From: Apteryx mantelli
Taxonomy: Eukaryota; Chordata; Aves; Apterygiformes; Apterygidae
NCBI RefSeq assembly: GCF_036417845.1
Contig: NW_027118693.1
Span: 3,978,001-4,042,000, forward strand
DNA length: 64,000 bases
Direction of reading: 5' to 3'
In this document: in pieces, positions 1-12,299 of the stretch
Layout of the letters: every line of letters begins with the position of its first letter
Numbering within the stretch: the first letter of the stretch is position 1
Program-made: the position numbers and the translations under genes
Notes under the pieces: generated by a model
Seen by the model: the letters and a program-made list of their open reading frames with translations, nothing else
What the model was told of the DNA's origin: nothing
Database searches by the model: none

Positions 1-812
1 GGATTTCCTTAAGGAAGGCTCTCTCCATGGACCCCAGAGGAAGTACAGAAGAGCAGCTTAGACTTTGCAGCTTTCTCCAAGGTGTATACAATTGTCTGAG
101 ACTGATTGCACCTCCTCCATTCTTTAGCTATTTGCAGTTATCACTTCTGTTTCTCATTCCCCATCGCAGCTGCCATTCTAGCTCTAGAAATGGGGCTTAA
201 CATGCAGTCACCCAGGACAAATCAGGTCCAGTTTGCCTTCACGCAGTGCTTGGATAGAGCAAAGAAATATACATAAGAACTCAAATTCGCAAAAGCAAAA
301 GCTTGTGCCAAATTGTTCCTTTCTTGCTCAGAAATGCCCCAGCTCCCATCTCATCCTGGGCATCATCTTATTCTAGGTCCACATCTGGTTAACATAGTGC
401 AAACTGCCAACAAAAAAGAGACAGTTTAGTCCTCTTTCTCAGTGTGTTATTGGGAGTTTGATCTCATTGCAGTTCCACGCTTGTGTTGGAGCTCCATGTT
501 GCTTTCTGTTCATACGGGACACTTGAAGAACCAGGATGCAACTCCAGAAGTGGCTGATAGGTCCTGCCTCTGCCTTCTGCCTGCTCCACAGTGTAAGCCT
601 TGGCAAGTAACTCAGTGCTCTCTCAGGTGTCAGCTGTGTGGCATTCAGAATAGCCTGAAATGGCTGCACTGCAAAAGAATGGGAGTATCAAGTATGTGAG
701 TGTGGGATATTAAGGTCCTGCTACCCCCAGGAATAAGGAAATACGAATACAGAGATATGCAGGTGAATTTTTTCCACCTAATTTCAGTTGTCAGAGCATC
801 TAGTTCAAGCTC

Positions 813-866
813 AGGTCTAAATCTTAGCTCTGAGCTTAAGCTAAGCTAAGATCCGAGCTGAGACCT
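813..866. other. Imperfect stem-loop in left arm
   Basis: A nested inverted repeat: nine bases at 821-829 pair with 844-852, and six bases at 813-818 pair with 861-866. The same structure is present in the right arm near 23,390-23,450. It lies in non-coding sequence with no gene close by. It may be chance or a decayed element. Confidence 0.4.
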
Positions 867-3175
867 AAACTCTAAATCAGGCAGCTAATTGCCCTGCACT
901 AGCCCCCGGCTGTACAAAAGCTTTGAAGATTTCATCTATTTTAAGCTTTGTTTTCTTAATTATACCATCTAGACCAGGATAATGGCTGGAAAGTCAATCA
1001 TTGAAGCTATGCTGTGGGGCTAGTAAGATTGTTCCTGCTATCCACCAGGATGGAGAGGGGCAGTGAACAGCCTCTCTGTGAAGGATAGTGCCATGCCATA
1101 CCCAGCAGAGCGGTTCCAAAGGTAGTTTATCTTTGATGTTAATCCAGCTGTGCTGGTATTGCACTTCTGCCAGCCCCAGCTCTCACTTGCCTGAGTGCTC
1201 CAGGGTCCTCACCTGCTCTGTGGCAAAGTCTGAGTTGGGTTTGGTGGCAAACCCGGGTGCTGGCATTGCTAGGCAGTCCGATGTAAAAAGCACTGTCCTC
1301 TATCCTCTTTTTCCCCCACTCCATCCCCCAAAATTAGATGTGTACACTTGGGAGGCTTCTATGCAACTGTTCAATTTATGGACCAGCCATAGCATTTTAC
1401 CAGCAGCTGTTTCTTTCTTCCTTTACAGCAATGATCGTCTCAATTTTGTAGATTTTGTTCTCTTCAGGGTTCATTTTTGAAAGTTCTTCAGGGAAAAACG
1501 TCCCCTTGATTGCTTCCTGACTGTAGTCTATTAAACAGTACACTGCTATCCGACCCCTTCTCACAGCTCTTGCCATACAGCTCGCAAGCTACGTTTCCTT
1601 ACTGCACCCCATCCCTGCCCTTCCCTGCTAGCTGGGGAGGGGGCTCCGTGGGAGGAAGTTCCTGTGCCTATGGCAGAATCTGAAACCCTCATAGCAAAGC
1701 ATTTTCTCCAGCTCTCAAGTCTTGTTTCTTTTGCTTTGCCTTTTTTTTTTTTGCAGTGGGTGAGCTGGGGTGGGGAGAGGGTTGGATGGAAAAAGTGTTC
1801 TCTGTCCTTGAGAAATGAAGACCCCAGGAAGAGATTCTGCCTTGGCTAAACGGAGATATTTTAAGTGCAGACAGCCACAGCTTGATGTACCCTTCCATCA
1901 ATGAAGAGAATAAGTTGATTTTCCAATGGGATGCAAATCATCCTAAGGAAGATGCCTCGGAGGAGATTCAGTTCAGAGAGCTAGACACCTGACTGTGGGT
2001 GTTCTTGTGCAGGTACCTCCACATGAGCTGCGTAGTTGATCTCACATGGAAATATACTCAGTTCATAGGGCTGGGGAGTAATTCCACCGACCAGCCTTCA
2101 ATGGCTTAAGCAGCTGTCTAGTGCCATTTTACATGTCCTAGGATATCCAGCCTGTTATCTAGCTGTTGCAGCAGGTGGCTGCCAGTTTCTTGCATGCCCT
2201 GGTTTCATTTACCAGCCCCGTGCAGATAACTTTACACACTACAGAGCATCCCAAGTGCCCACTCCATGAGCCGGGAGAAGAAGGAGCTGAAGACTAAAAC
2301 TTTTGGTGGTGAGTGGAAGTTCAGGGATAAAAAGGGCAGGTGTTACATAGCGTGGCTTGTGATTTCTGATTGAGAGGCACCACTCAAACAGTGGGATCTG
2401 GGGGATGCGGAGCAGTTTTCGGATACCATGAGGTTCCTTGTGAAGACATTGGGTACCAACAGATGGGGTCAGATTGCAGGGGGCCTGCAGGCTAGGCCTG
2501 AGGAATATCAGGAAGATTGAAGTTGCAAGGATTATATTTCATCCCTGAGAGGCACTGCTTGAGGATGGAGGATGATGTGGGGAGAGTTACACAGGGCTGG
2601 GGCTGCAGGGATGTGCAGACTGCATTGAAGCAAAGCATTAAAACTCTGTGAGTGCATGCATGTCAAAAATGGAAGAGGCACCCCACATCAAAGGTGCTTC
2701 TTGAGGGAAGAACCTCTGTCCCTTTCCTTTGTCTTCCTGCAAGTGGTGCCTCTGATGGTCTGGTCTAATCAGTGATTGGGGAGGGACATGGACTTCTGGC
2801 AGCAGCTCTATCTCTAACAGCCCTCAGCAAGCCCCATTAAACCTCCAAGGCACTTTAGTCCTGTGATTTCACTTCACGCTGGGAGACTTTCCCCTGGGAG
2901 TTTGTAAGACTGTGGGAACCCTAATGAGCTTGTCACTGCCTCTAATCCACAGGGTGCCTAGTAGGAGAAATTAAGAGTTTTGTTAAGCACAAAAGTTTTG
3001 AATGAGCACATGATGTATTCTGGTTTCATTTGTTTCTCATGTTTAAGCCTAACAAAGTTACACTAGAGTGTTTCAAATGAACTTCATGAATGTCCATTTC
3101 CAGTGGCCATCTAGTGCTATCCCATGGAATAGACGTGGGACAGTGGGACATCTGTTACCATAAGCAGCCTTCTAG

Positions 3176-3560
3176 GGTGCACTAATGTCCCAGAATTTCA
3201 GACCTTCCTCTTCCCGCTGGTTCTAGTTATCTGCATTATGACCTTCCTGGGGAATATCCACTTCGTTATGCTGGTGATTGCTGAGCAGCATTCCCATGCC
3301 TTTCAATTCTGCCAGGCATGGGATGTGTTAGTACCCTATTCACTATTTTGGGAACCCCTTCTACCAGAGACAGACAGAGGGCTTTCTCAGCCATCTCCTT
3401 CCACCTCCCTGTAGTAAAAATTTCTACAGCACCCTAATCATTGTGTATCTCTTACCAAAACCCAACACCCTGCCAACCCCTAGCAAAGGGTTTTCTGTCT
3501 TTTACACAGCCCTCACTCTTCTAATCAAGATGCTCAGGTTGCCATTGATAATCCCATCCC
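3176..3560 (+). pseudogene. Olfactory receptor pseudogene, internally deleted (left arm)
   Basis: Two OR landmarks survive in order. First comes an N-terminal and TM1 stretch reading like PEFQTFLFPLVLVIC followed by a LGN motif and an AEQHSHAF remnant of the first intracellular loop (about 3,185-3,310). Then follow remnants of the TM6 'KAFS...SH' region and of TM6-TM7 reading VFYTALTLLIK (about 3,380-3,535). The middle of the receptor, roughly TM2 to TM5, is missing. At least one frameshift near 3,420 separates the last two pieces. It cannot encode a receptor. A mirror copy is at 20,710-21,100, so the decay predates the arm duplication or has been shared since. It is on the opposite strand from the intact OR of the same arm. 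Confidence 0.75.
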
Positions 3561-6500
3561 CAACCAGTTCTTTTTATCTTTCATATCATGACAGAAAAGA
3601 TGCATTTAACCATGCATGCATGCATCTCTCTGAATGTGCGTCTTCAGCCCAAGAGAGATGGTTCAGTGATCTGCATGAAGTAGATGTATTCAGGAGATAG
3701 ATTCCAAAACTGAGCAGCCTGTTGTCACCTGATCTGAGAAAGAACAAACTGAGTTTTAATACTTTCCTGTTCTAATATAGCTTTGGAACAACTTCTGTGT
3801 TTAGGATAGCTGGGAAGCAGGTGTGCCAGATGTGTAGTAATGTTTACAGGATTAAAGAAGTCGCTACCATGGCATGAAGAGGTAGTTTTGAAAATTTTAA
3901 TTCTGTCTTCCTCTCTCAACAGTTGTCCCTTCATGACCATTCTCTTTCCACCCCTTAGTTCCTTTTCCAGAATACGCTTCCGTCTTGAACTTGTGTAGTG
4001 CTTGAAATATGCAGCCAGGTCCATGTCTTCCAGGGATCAGAAACGGAAGAGGGCATCCATGTTGCTACAAGCTGCTTATCCGTAGATTGTTCTTTTGTGC
4101 TTATCACAAAAAAAACTGGGGGGCTGGAATCATACTGACACAGGGGAAACTCTCTTCCCAAGCTTGTAGGGTGCATTATCAAAAGATCATATGGAGTCCC
4201 TCCGTGAAAACAGTGACTTAGCAGAAGTCTGGTAGGGTGGCCTTTGCACTTGTGGAGTTGAGCTGTCTTAGTTTGTGTTAATCATTTGGCCTCCCTTTAT
4301 ACCTGGGAAAAGGAATAGGCAGCTGTAGAAAATTATTTATCTCACTTGAGCTGGTTTATAATTTAGGAGGAAACTAAAGAGGAATATCATCATATTTCCG
4401 TCAGAAGGAAGCAAAAATGTTTGAAAGTTTTACACAGAAAGAAGACCTACTCTGTTGGATGGCAGCATGGGCAGAGTCTTCCGGAAAGAAAGTAATGGAA
4501 TGCAAATGATTTCTGGCCTACGTTCTCTCATGCAGATCTTAGAAACTTACTTTGGGCACTTACTTTCTCCTGTCACATTCATGGAGCATGTTACTGATGC
4601 CTTTACAGGAGTAGGCAACACAAGAGCTTCAGAGCCACACTCTTGCTGGCTGGGGTGAATGCAACTTCTGTTGTCAGTACTTTCAGAAGGAACACAGCAT
4701 TTTAGATCTAAGAAAGGCTTTGCAGTGGACTAGAATATTTCTGTGTTCATTTAGCAAAGTCCTCAAGGTCCACCTTTTTTTTTTTATTTACTTATTTCAT
4801 TTTCAATTCACCTATTAAAAAAAAAAATCCATTATTCATACAGCTCAGGTATCAAGGAGGTGGATAGCTATTTAGGGGACCTTTATCCACAGAAGAAAGT
4901 CTGTTATTTACTGAGCACATTTATTACAGGAAGCAGACCCTGTTGTCAGGAAATGCTGCTGATATTGCTTATCTTCTGGGTCTCCTGGGTATCTGCTGGC
5001 CCACGTAGTGCCCCTGCAGCCCAGAGACACAGGCATGTCATTTTGTGTGTGCTTCCTCCATTCAAGGTACATGAAATCAAGTGAGGGCTGTTGATCACCG
5101 CTGACAAAATGCGTGCTTTGTTTTGTTTTGTAGTGTGGCAGTGAGGATATGTGCTGCATGCCTTAGGGCATAAAATACAGTTCGACTTCTGCACAGAGCA
5201 GAGGAAGCAACACCCAGCACAGTCTTGTTTGTACCCCTTGCAAGGGGGAACTCTTGGAGTGACCTGTTCCTTCAATGGAAGAAGCAAATTCCTGAACGAA
5301 CTGTCCCACCACTGCACCTGGACTTTTCCCTGGTGTGAATAAAGTGAACAGTCTGGAGCCCATGCCATCAGAGCAAAGCAAGCACCTAAGATATTGGTGT
5401 AGAGGTAGCAGTGGACAAACAGTGAGGTTCTGTTATTTCTATGCTGTAACCAGAGGTGTGGCTCTCACAGATAGTCAAACCGTAGCTATCTACCCAGAAA
5501 TATCAGAGCCGTTAATGCAACAGTGACTTTGAGGGGGATTTTCCACAATAAGATGTCTAAGATAGCTAAGTTAAAGCACTATCTGTGATTCCAAAGTCTC
5601 TTCACCGAAGATAACTTGTTGGGATTCTTTGCCAACTTAAAGGGGATGGGAGTCATCCAACTAACTAACCTCAAAATTTTCATGCTAGGCATTTAAGACT
5701 AAACTCATCCATCCTGTGTATCTGTACTATTGGGAGTGAGTGATTTAAATAATAAAAAAGTCTCTGAGATAGAACGATAATATCATATTTTTATTTAAAA
5801 TGAATAAACAAATTCTGGTTTTGATTCTCATTCCAAAACAACGTATTTGTCTTGCAAATCGTGAGTGAAAATGAATCCATGAAAATTACAAAATGGCAAA
5901 ACCATGACAAGGATTAGAGAAAAGGAATTTTTTGTTTGCTTTTGTTTGGTGAAGGGGTTGGAGAGAACTTAAGGTCTAGATCTAATCCTTGGGGCTGCCG
6001 AGGACGCACCTCACTGAGCTAGAGTCCCTCGCCTGTGCAAATTATAACACATTGCCCAGCATATGGTTGGGTGCACCTGGCATTTCCTATGAAAAAGTTG
6101 AGCTTCCAATTCTATGCTCAGTATAGTTCCTCTGAAGTACGATGGACAACTAGCGTAAGAGGAGATGATATAATCCTCTAGACTACTGATTCTTCCCCAC
6201 TGTCAAAGGAGGGCAGGCAATGCACTCAGCTTAGGGCGTTAAAGTTACAAATGTTTGTTTGTGGACAAACTAATTCCACTGCGTGAATCTGTTCTATCAG
6301 ATGAAGTATTGGCTCTGACGGTATTGTGTCATAAGCACTGGGCATTTATTTCATTAAGCTTGACCTGTGGACAATTGCATTGTTACTCAACAATTAAATT
6401 ACTGACCAATATTCTGGATTTTGTTGCAGCTTAAAAGAGAGCTGATGTTAGGTGGGTAATTTAGACTTTATTTTGTCTCTGTTCTTGTCCTGACCAGGGG

Positions 6501-7002
6501 GTTAATGGGGAGAAGTAAGTGCCACTTAGCAGAGAAATAAAGCCATTGTTGTTCTCTTTTTATTTGTTCCACCTGTTTTCTGTCTCTTTCTAAAGGCAAA
6601 GAGGTTCAACAAAGTTCTGCCACCAAAATAAACAGGCAAACGAGATTGTGTGACAAGGAGAAGCTGCATCCAAACTGGAGCAAGGTGAACCATCTTGAGA
6701 CTTTGGTGTGCCAAGGAAGGAGGGACTCCTCAGCTTGTTGCTTTCTGTCTCAGTTTCCACACTTAGAAAACACCATCACCAGGGTATTCACCAGGGTTTG
6801 TAAAGTGCTTTTAGACCATTTGAAAGGCATCCCTATCTAACGTTTGGGTCTTATCATGGTGATATGTTTCAGGAGAGAAACTGGTGTGATTTCATGAAAC
6901 TTCACACTGCTAAGAAAGAAAGGTGTAATTTCAGCAAATGAATCCTAATCATTTGTTCCATTCCACCCCCCTTCCTTTCCCCTCCACTTACAAAATCTCT
7001 TC
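3561..7002. other. Left-arm sequence without a supported gene
   Basis: This stretch holds AT-rich non-coding sequence mirrored in the right arm. Open frames of 60-140 codons occur (for example about 4,946-5,368 on minus), but they match no family I know, overlap in several frames and change amino acids freely between arms. Short A and T runs lie near 4,770-4,830. Confidence 0.6.
6385..6693. other. Indel between palindrome arms (about 310 bases present only in left arm)
   Basis: The sequence matches the right arm up to about 6,384 and again from about 6,694. The right arm joins the two points directly near 17,846. The extra segment has no LINE, SINE or coding signature that I can see, so a deletion in the right arm is as likely as an insertion here. 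It lies downstream of the left OR gene, between its stop codon and an AATAAA at about 6,345-6,350. Confidence 0.75.
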
Positions 7003-7950
7003 TCAGATGGAAAAACATTTTCTGGAGATTATCACACTTCTCTTCAAGCCCACCTTGAGAGCCTTCTTCATCTGCTCGTTCCTCAGGCTGAAAATAAAGG
7101 GGCTCATTAGAGGAATTACCATTGTGTTGAGCAGGGCCACTGTTTTGTTATAGGAAGTGTGGTGACTTGAAGGCCGCATATACAGGAAGATGCAGCTACT
7201 ATAGGCCAAGACGACAATGGTGAAGTGAGAGGAGCATGTAGAAAATGCCTTGTTCCGTGATGAAGCTGAGGGCAACTTTAGTATGGTGTTAATGATGTAT
7301 AGGTAGGACATTGCTGTCATGACCAGTGAGCCAAAGAGGATGATGAAAGCGTTCATGAAACTTACCAGCTCAAAAGTCTGTGTTTCTGCACAGGACAACT
7401 TGATCAAAAGCACAACGTCACAGAAGAAGTGGTCAATACGATTGTCATTGCAGAAGGGCAGCCTGACAACTAGGAGAGTGGGGACAACGGTGACCAGGAA
7501 GCCTGCAGTCCATGACCCCAACAGGAGCTGAACACAAAGCTGACTGTTCATGAGCATGGGGTACTGAAGAGGGTAGCATATGGCCACATAACGGTCGTAG
7601 GACATGACAGCGAAAAGGACAAACTCAATGTTGCCCAAGAGGAAGTAGAAGTAGCACTGAGTTATGCAAGCTGGGTAGGAGATGGCTTTGCTGCCCATCA
7701 ACAAGCTTGCTACTGTTTTGGGTATGATGGATGTAGTGATGAAGATCTCCAAAGAGGAGAGGTTGCAGAGGAAAAAGTACATAGGTCTGTGGAGGTCTCG
7801 GTCAGAAAGAATGAGGGCAACGATCAGCAGGTTTCCAACTAAGATCACCAGGTAGGAAGCCAGGAAAGTGATTGCTATTAGGTACTCCTGATGGTGGAGG
7901 GAGGGGAAGCCCAAGAGAAGGAACTCTGTGACAGTCGTATGGTTCAACAT
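7003..7950 (-). CDS. Olfactory receptor, class II, intact (left arm copy)
   Basis: A complete 315-residue seven-transmembrane odorant receptor, of usual OR length and in one exon. The start ATG precedes an Asn-His-Thr glycosylation site at residues 3-5. Landmarks in order: GN at 39-40 in TM1, PMYFFL from 56, Cys95 at the start of TM3, SYDRYVAIC at 117-125, extracellular-loop-2 cysteines at 167, 177 and 187, SY at 215-216, KAFSTCSSH at 234-242, and TM7 SPFIFSLRN at 283-291. The usual NPLIY of TM7 reads SPFIF here, in both arm copies. The receptor would signal through the olfactory G protein in sensory cilia. It is 88 percent identical to the copy at 16,593 (37 differences by my count). A splice-acceptor-like tract precedes the ATG (AG at about 7,964-7,965 on minus). 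By eye it belongs with the OR6/OR11/OR10-like class II families; I cannot name the exact family. Confidence 0.95.
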   Translation of the reverse strand: MLNHTTVTEFLLLGFPSLHHQEYLIAITFLASYLVILVGNLLIVALILSDRDLHRPMYFFLCNLSSLEIFITTSIIPKTVASLLMGSKAISYPACITQCYFYFLLGNIEFVLFAVMSYDRYVAICYPLQYPMLMNSQLCVQLLLGSWTAGFLVTVVPTLLVVRLPFCNDNRIDHFFCDVVLLIKLSCAETQTFELVSFMNAFIILFGSLVMTAMSYLYIINTILKLPSASSRNKAFSTCSSHFTIVVLAYSSCIFLYMRPSSHHTSYNKTVALLNTMVIPLMSPFIFSLRNEQMKKALKVGLKRSVIISRKCFSI

Positions 7951-8245
7951 ATCTGCAACTGAGCTGCAGTGAGTAAGAGAAGATGGTGAGTGGAGGAAAC
8001 GATTCCTCAGAAGGTTAGAGGAAGTGGAGACAGGTAGAGAAATGTACTGTAATGAAAGAGATGCATGCGGTTACTCACAAAAAGTCTGTAAGGAAAACAG
8101 AGAAGAGAGGAGAGGCAAGGAGAAACAACATAGAGCAAGGAGACACCATTTCAAACAGTAACAACAAACTTAGTTTCTAGGTTAGAGTAGGAATCCACTA
8201 TTAACAACACGTAAGTTTTTGCATTTGAGCTCCTCACTCAAGTGT

Positions 8246-8275
8246 CCTTTTATAGCCAATGGAGAAAAAAATAGA
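8246..8275 (-). promoter_or_regulatory. Candidate TATA promoter of left-arm OR
   Basis: On the minus strand a TATAAAAGG lies at 8,246-8,254, immediately preceded by ATTGG (an inverted CCAAT box). It sits about 295 bases upstream of the OR start codon. The same arrangement is conserved at 16,286-16,300 in the right arm. The arms are a recent duplicate, so conservation alone is weak evidence of function. Confidence 0.45.
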
Positions 8276-8639
8276 CATTTCTCAGTCATTCTTTCTCTAG
8301 TCTATCTTAAATCTGTATTTTAGGATGAGAGAAAATGCATCCTGGAGAAAGATAAAAACATCTCTTTAAAGCGACATTAACTTTTTGTTTAGGTAAGGAA
8401 TGGAGAGAAAGCAGAAAGAGGATGGTGATAAAGGAGGAGGCCACTGGGAAATAAAGGTAATAGGAGGGACAAAGCCAAAAAGAGGGAAGACATATATTCT
8501 ATGATTAAAACTGTGGTCTTTCCCTCCAAGCTTGAACTATTCCCTATAGAGCAGAAATCTTTGTAACCAGATTTTTCTTCAGTTGCAGCAATCTTTCTTG
8601 CTGAGAAATGGTTTTGATAAAACATGCTGGCCATCAGAA

Positions 8640-9012
8640 GGAAAAATAAAAAAGTAATACAAGTAATACAAAGGAGAGAGAAAGAAAAAAAAAAGAAAAT
8701 CCTAGGAGATAAAAAGATAAGTAGGGAATTTCATCAGCTGGGGATAAAAAAAAATAAGCGCCCTATCTTGTAAAACAAATAAACAAACAAACAAACAGAA
8801 ACCCAGAAGACTTTTTTTTTTTTTTTTCTGTGAACACTGGAAAAAACGAAGCTTGGTTTCATGTGGAGTCGGTCCTGAATTCATTACCCGAGCTCTTGAA
8901 GATGTTGAATTCTCTATGCAGTCCTCTCAGGACAGTCTACCCCTATGTAGACCATTTCCTTTCCATCCTGCCGCTTTTGCTCACAGAACTTGTATAAGCC
9001 CAAAAGAGAGAA
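8640..9012. other. Inner end of left arm with simple repeats
   Basis: This stretch holds short A-rich runs, a CAAA repeat near 8,776-8,798 and a T run near 8,813-8,827. These differ from the right arm, which has a CA repeat at about 15,722-15,738. No gene is seen. The inverted repeat ends here. Confidence 0.6.
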
Positions 9013-9049
9013 AGAGGTGGTAGGAAACTAAAAGCACCATCTCAGGAAA

Positions 9050-10112
9050 CTGGCTTCTCCTTCAGGAAAACCCTGCGTTTGCCTTCCTCTTGAAAAGTCC
9101 CCTCTGAAGGTCCTGTGCAAGAGCTGGAGCTGTGAGCAGTCCTGACCCACGCAGCACTCTCTCAGCAGGAGAATGAACCTGCCCTGCTGGGGGTCCATCC
9201 TCGTACCCAGAGCTGCTCCCTGCAGCACTGTGGGGAGTTGTCCAGGCAGGCTGAGTGCTGACCCTTGCAGGTGGCAGAGTCACTGCCCCGGGCACACAGC
9301 ACCCTGGGGCGCAGGGACACTGTTCTGAATTACAGCCCTGGGCAGACCTGTGTGCACACCCTGGCTTCATCCCCCTGCATCGTCCCTGGGGTGCAGGGAC
9401 ACTGCTCTGAATTACAGCCCTGGGCAGACCTGTGTGCACACCCTGGCTTCACCCCCCTGCAGCGTCCCTGGGAGAAGGCAGCTGGATGCCGTGTCCCGGT
9501 GATGGTGTGGGAGGGAATCCCTGCTCTGAATGATCTCCTCCTCCTCAACCCTGGAGAAGCCAGGAGAGTGACCCTGCCAGGAACCTCAGGAGTGTTGTCC
9601 TTCAGCCAGAGACTTACCATGCAAAGGGCTGTGAAGATTTCTCCCACAAATGAGCTCTCCTCTGTCTTCCCGCTCCAGACTGCCTTTCACATCTCTCGGT
9701 CTTGTCTCATCGCATGTCAGAAAGAGCAGGCAGTGCCTGGATCCCTGCCGCTCTTTGCAGAGGAGCTGCTCCTGGATGCAGCTCTCTCTCGGCAGTGCTG
9801 CCCTGTTGCCACGAACTCCCTGCATCCAGGAACCCGGCCCTGCTCAGGAGCTGAGGCCCAGCAGAAGGTGTGATTTTCTCTGTCCCTTGTGCTCCCTGCT
9901 CCTGGGAAATGTTCACTGAGGCAGACCAAAATACTCATCCATGATCCCTCTCTAAACAATGGAGAGAGACCAGTTAGAGTATTGCAGTTTGTCTCATCAG
10001 AGGATGGTTATCTAGGAGAGTTGGAAATGTCCCACTCCAGATGCCCCTATTCCCATCTCTTAGCTAGGCAGGACACCTCGGCAGGGACAAGACGGGAGTT
10101 CATTTTCCCACA
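9050..10112 (+). repeat. 1-kb low-copy repeat, copy A
   Basis: About 1.05 kb matches the reverse complement of 30,944-31,960 end to end, with moderate divergence and some indels. It starts within 40 bases of the palindrome's arm boundary. Copy B lies about 1.7 kb upstream of the OR14-like gene. There is no coding signature or terminal repeat that would name a transposon family. It could be a segmental duplication of sequence upstream of OR genes or an unrecognised interspersed repeat. Confidence 0.8.
9311..9472. repeat. Tandem duplication, 82-base unit, two copies
   Basis: The units 9,311-9,392 and 9,393-9,472 are nearly identical. Only one unit is seen in the related copy near 31,620-31,710, so the duplication arose in copy A after the two copies separated, or was lost from copy B. 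Confidence 0.85.
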
Positions 10113-11199
10113 CTGCAGGTATTGATTCAGATCAGTCAATCTAGGCATCTCCTGCTGGTTTAAAGCCCCTAGGATGGAGCGGGATTCAGATCCCTCCCAT
10201 GAGCTCTGCAAAAACACTGGAGGTGGGATCCTCCTTGCCAAAGCTGAAGTGAGCACAACAGAGATGTCTGCATGCGAGCTCCTTGGCTACACTCCCATTA
10301 TAATCAGTGGAGATGAAGGGTGGGAGTCAGCTGGTCACCCACTAACACTTGGTGAAATTTTAAGAGACAGAGGTGGTCCAAGGCATGTTCCAGTGTCTGC
10401 TTGCTCTGATGGCGCAACTCTGAGACCTCTATCCTTCTAGAGCATCAGGTGGGGGCCAGGTGGGGAATTTCCTTCATCGTATGAACAGTAGAAGCCTCAC
10501 AGTGCTAGATGTCCCCTCACTCTGAAGCTGAGAAACATGCAGATCCCTCCATTATAAACAGCTGATGTATTTCAGTGCAGACACTCGATTCAGTGATGTA
10601 TATTAGGCCTGCAGTGCCCTGTCCAATGCCTGGGGTGTCCAGCACAACCCCCTGTTTCTAGCAGATCCAGCATGGGACCTAGAGGAAAACCATGCCCCTT
10701 TGGAGTGTTTGCTCAGGAGGTGTCCCAGGGCACCTCGAGTTTCCTACCTGTGCCTGAATAACTGAATCCCACCACTGCATTTGGGCAAAGTCTGAACCAT
10801 CAACATCCAAGCATGCTGCATAGATGGGAGGCACATCACACCAAGGCCTCCACTCATGTCGCTGCAGGCTGTCCCAGCTCAGGGACTTCTTCATTGGCAC
10901 CTTGTCCTGCCTGGAGATTGGTTCACCTCTGTCACAGGCCTCAAGGTGCTGCAGATTCAGCTTGGGCAGCAACCCCCTCTCCTGCCATTCCTGCATGGCC
11001 CAGCCCTGTTTCTCCCTGGCCTTGGGTACTAGACAGTTTGCCATCTCAGTGGGAACCTCCTTTCACCACTACATTGCCACCTGCTATCTATGCCAGCATG
11101 TCTCTGCTCTGAAGTAGAGCCATTGCACACACAGTGTCCTTGGCCCTTGGTCACAGGTTTCCCCATGACCAATCTTGGCTTTGTGCTACAGCTGAGGCT

Positions 11200-12240
11200 C
11201 TACAGCCCAAACAGACACAAGTGCATGCAGCCTGGGGCACAGCAGGAGGCACTGGAGACACACAAGCTGTCACAGGGCTGCCACATGGTTGGAATAACTG
11301 AGATGTGGTGGGTTCACTCGCACGACTGGAGGGCTGTGACAGTAGGGTACAAGTTCTTCAGGAGAGACCAAGGCAGAAGATGAGGAGGGGGATGCCCTTT
11401 GTGTGAAGGCACAGCTCAGATGTATGGAGCTCTTCCATGGGACAGACAAGGGGAGGCAACTCTGAAGGGCAGGGTAGCTCGGGAGAGCCAGCAGGTCTTT
11501 AAGGACAGCATCCACCAAGCACAAGAATGGTCCATCCTGATACTCAGTTAAACTACTAGACACCTCAGGAGACCAGCTTGGCTGAAGAGGGAACTCATGC
11601 CTGAGCTCCAGTGCAATAAGGCAGCATATGGGAATGGGAAGGAGGGAGAAACTGCAAAGGAGGCATTCAGAAATATTGTCCAGTGAAGTAGGGATGGTGT
11701 TAGGGAAGCCAAAGCTCCCGTGGGATTGACACTTGCAGGGATGTCAAGAGCATGAAGAAGAGCTGCTACTGCTTCAGCTGCAGTAAAAGAATGCAAAGGA
11801 AAATGTGGGCTCACTGCTGAACGGGGCAGGGAATCTAGTAGTAGCAGATGTAGATAGGTCTGAGGCACTCAATGCATTCTTGGCTTCAGTCTTCACCAAG
11901 AAGGTCTCCTGGGTCGTAGCACCTAGAGTCAGAACTCCAGAGGGGAAAAGTGACCAGCAGTGGATGAGGTCTGAGCGAGGGATTACTTGCAAGAACTCAG
12001 CCCATACAAGTCTAAGGGACTGGATGGGTGGCATCAGAGGGTGTTGAGAAAGCTGGCTGCTGTCGTAGCAAGGCTGCTCTCTATTATTTTTGAAAGGTTG
12101 TGGAGATGAGGGGAGGTCCCAGTGAGCTGAAAAAGGGCTGTTGTGCCCATCCTCAGAAAAGGCCACAAGGACAACCCGGGGAGCTACAGGCTGTTCAGCC
12201 TCACTTTGGTGAGCAACGTGTCATGGAGCAAATGCTCTCG
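11200..12240 (+). mobile_element. CR1 LINE fragment, 5' part of ORF2
   Basis: The translation shows the CR1 endonuclease signature (about 11,270-11,380, reading like GITEMWW followed by SHDW and a RRDQGRR stretch). Next comes the linker region (RRPAWLKRELMPEL near 11,565-11,610) and the N-terminal reverse-transcriptase entry, reading like KGHKDNPGSYRL, near 12,160-12,200. Most of the endonuclease C-terminal half is deleted near 11,460-11,540. Stops and frameshifts are frequent, so it is an old dead copy. It abuts an oppositely oriented CR1 fragment. Confidence 0.85.
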
Positions 12241-12299
12241 GACCATAGTTCTGGGCTCATGCAGGGTGTCCCTGCTCCAGCGCAGGTTGCCTTCAGGCC

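Larger units (their letters stand above)
1..9012 (+). repeat. Left arm of large OR-bearing inverted repeat
   Basis: This stretch is the reverse complement of about 15,541-24,262 at high identity; position 1 pairs with about 24,262 and position 9,012 with about 15,541. In the first 215 bases I count about three differences, and other non-coding stretches look similar. Identity stops near 9,012, where the two sides diverge. The arm may extend left of the window, because it is still matching at position 1. It contains one intact OR, one OR pseudogene and otherwise no gene I can support. It is longer than the right arm by about 290 bases, mostly because of one indel at 6,385-6,693. Confidence 0.95.

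Noticed and set aside
9265-9873. 202-codon frame in the 1-kb repeat
   Set aside because: Copy B does not keep the frame, and overlapping frames exist on the other strand.
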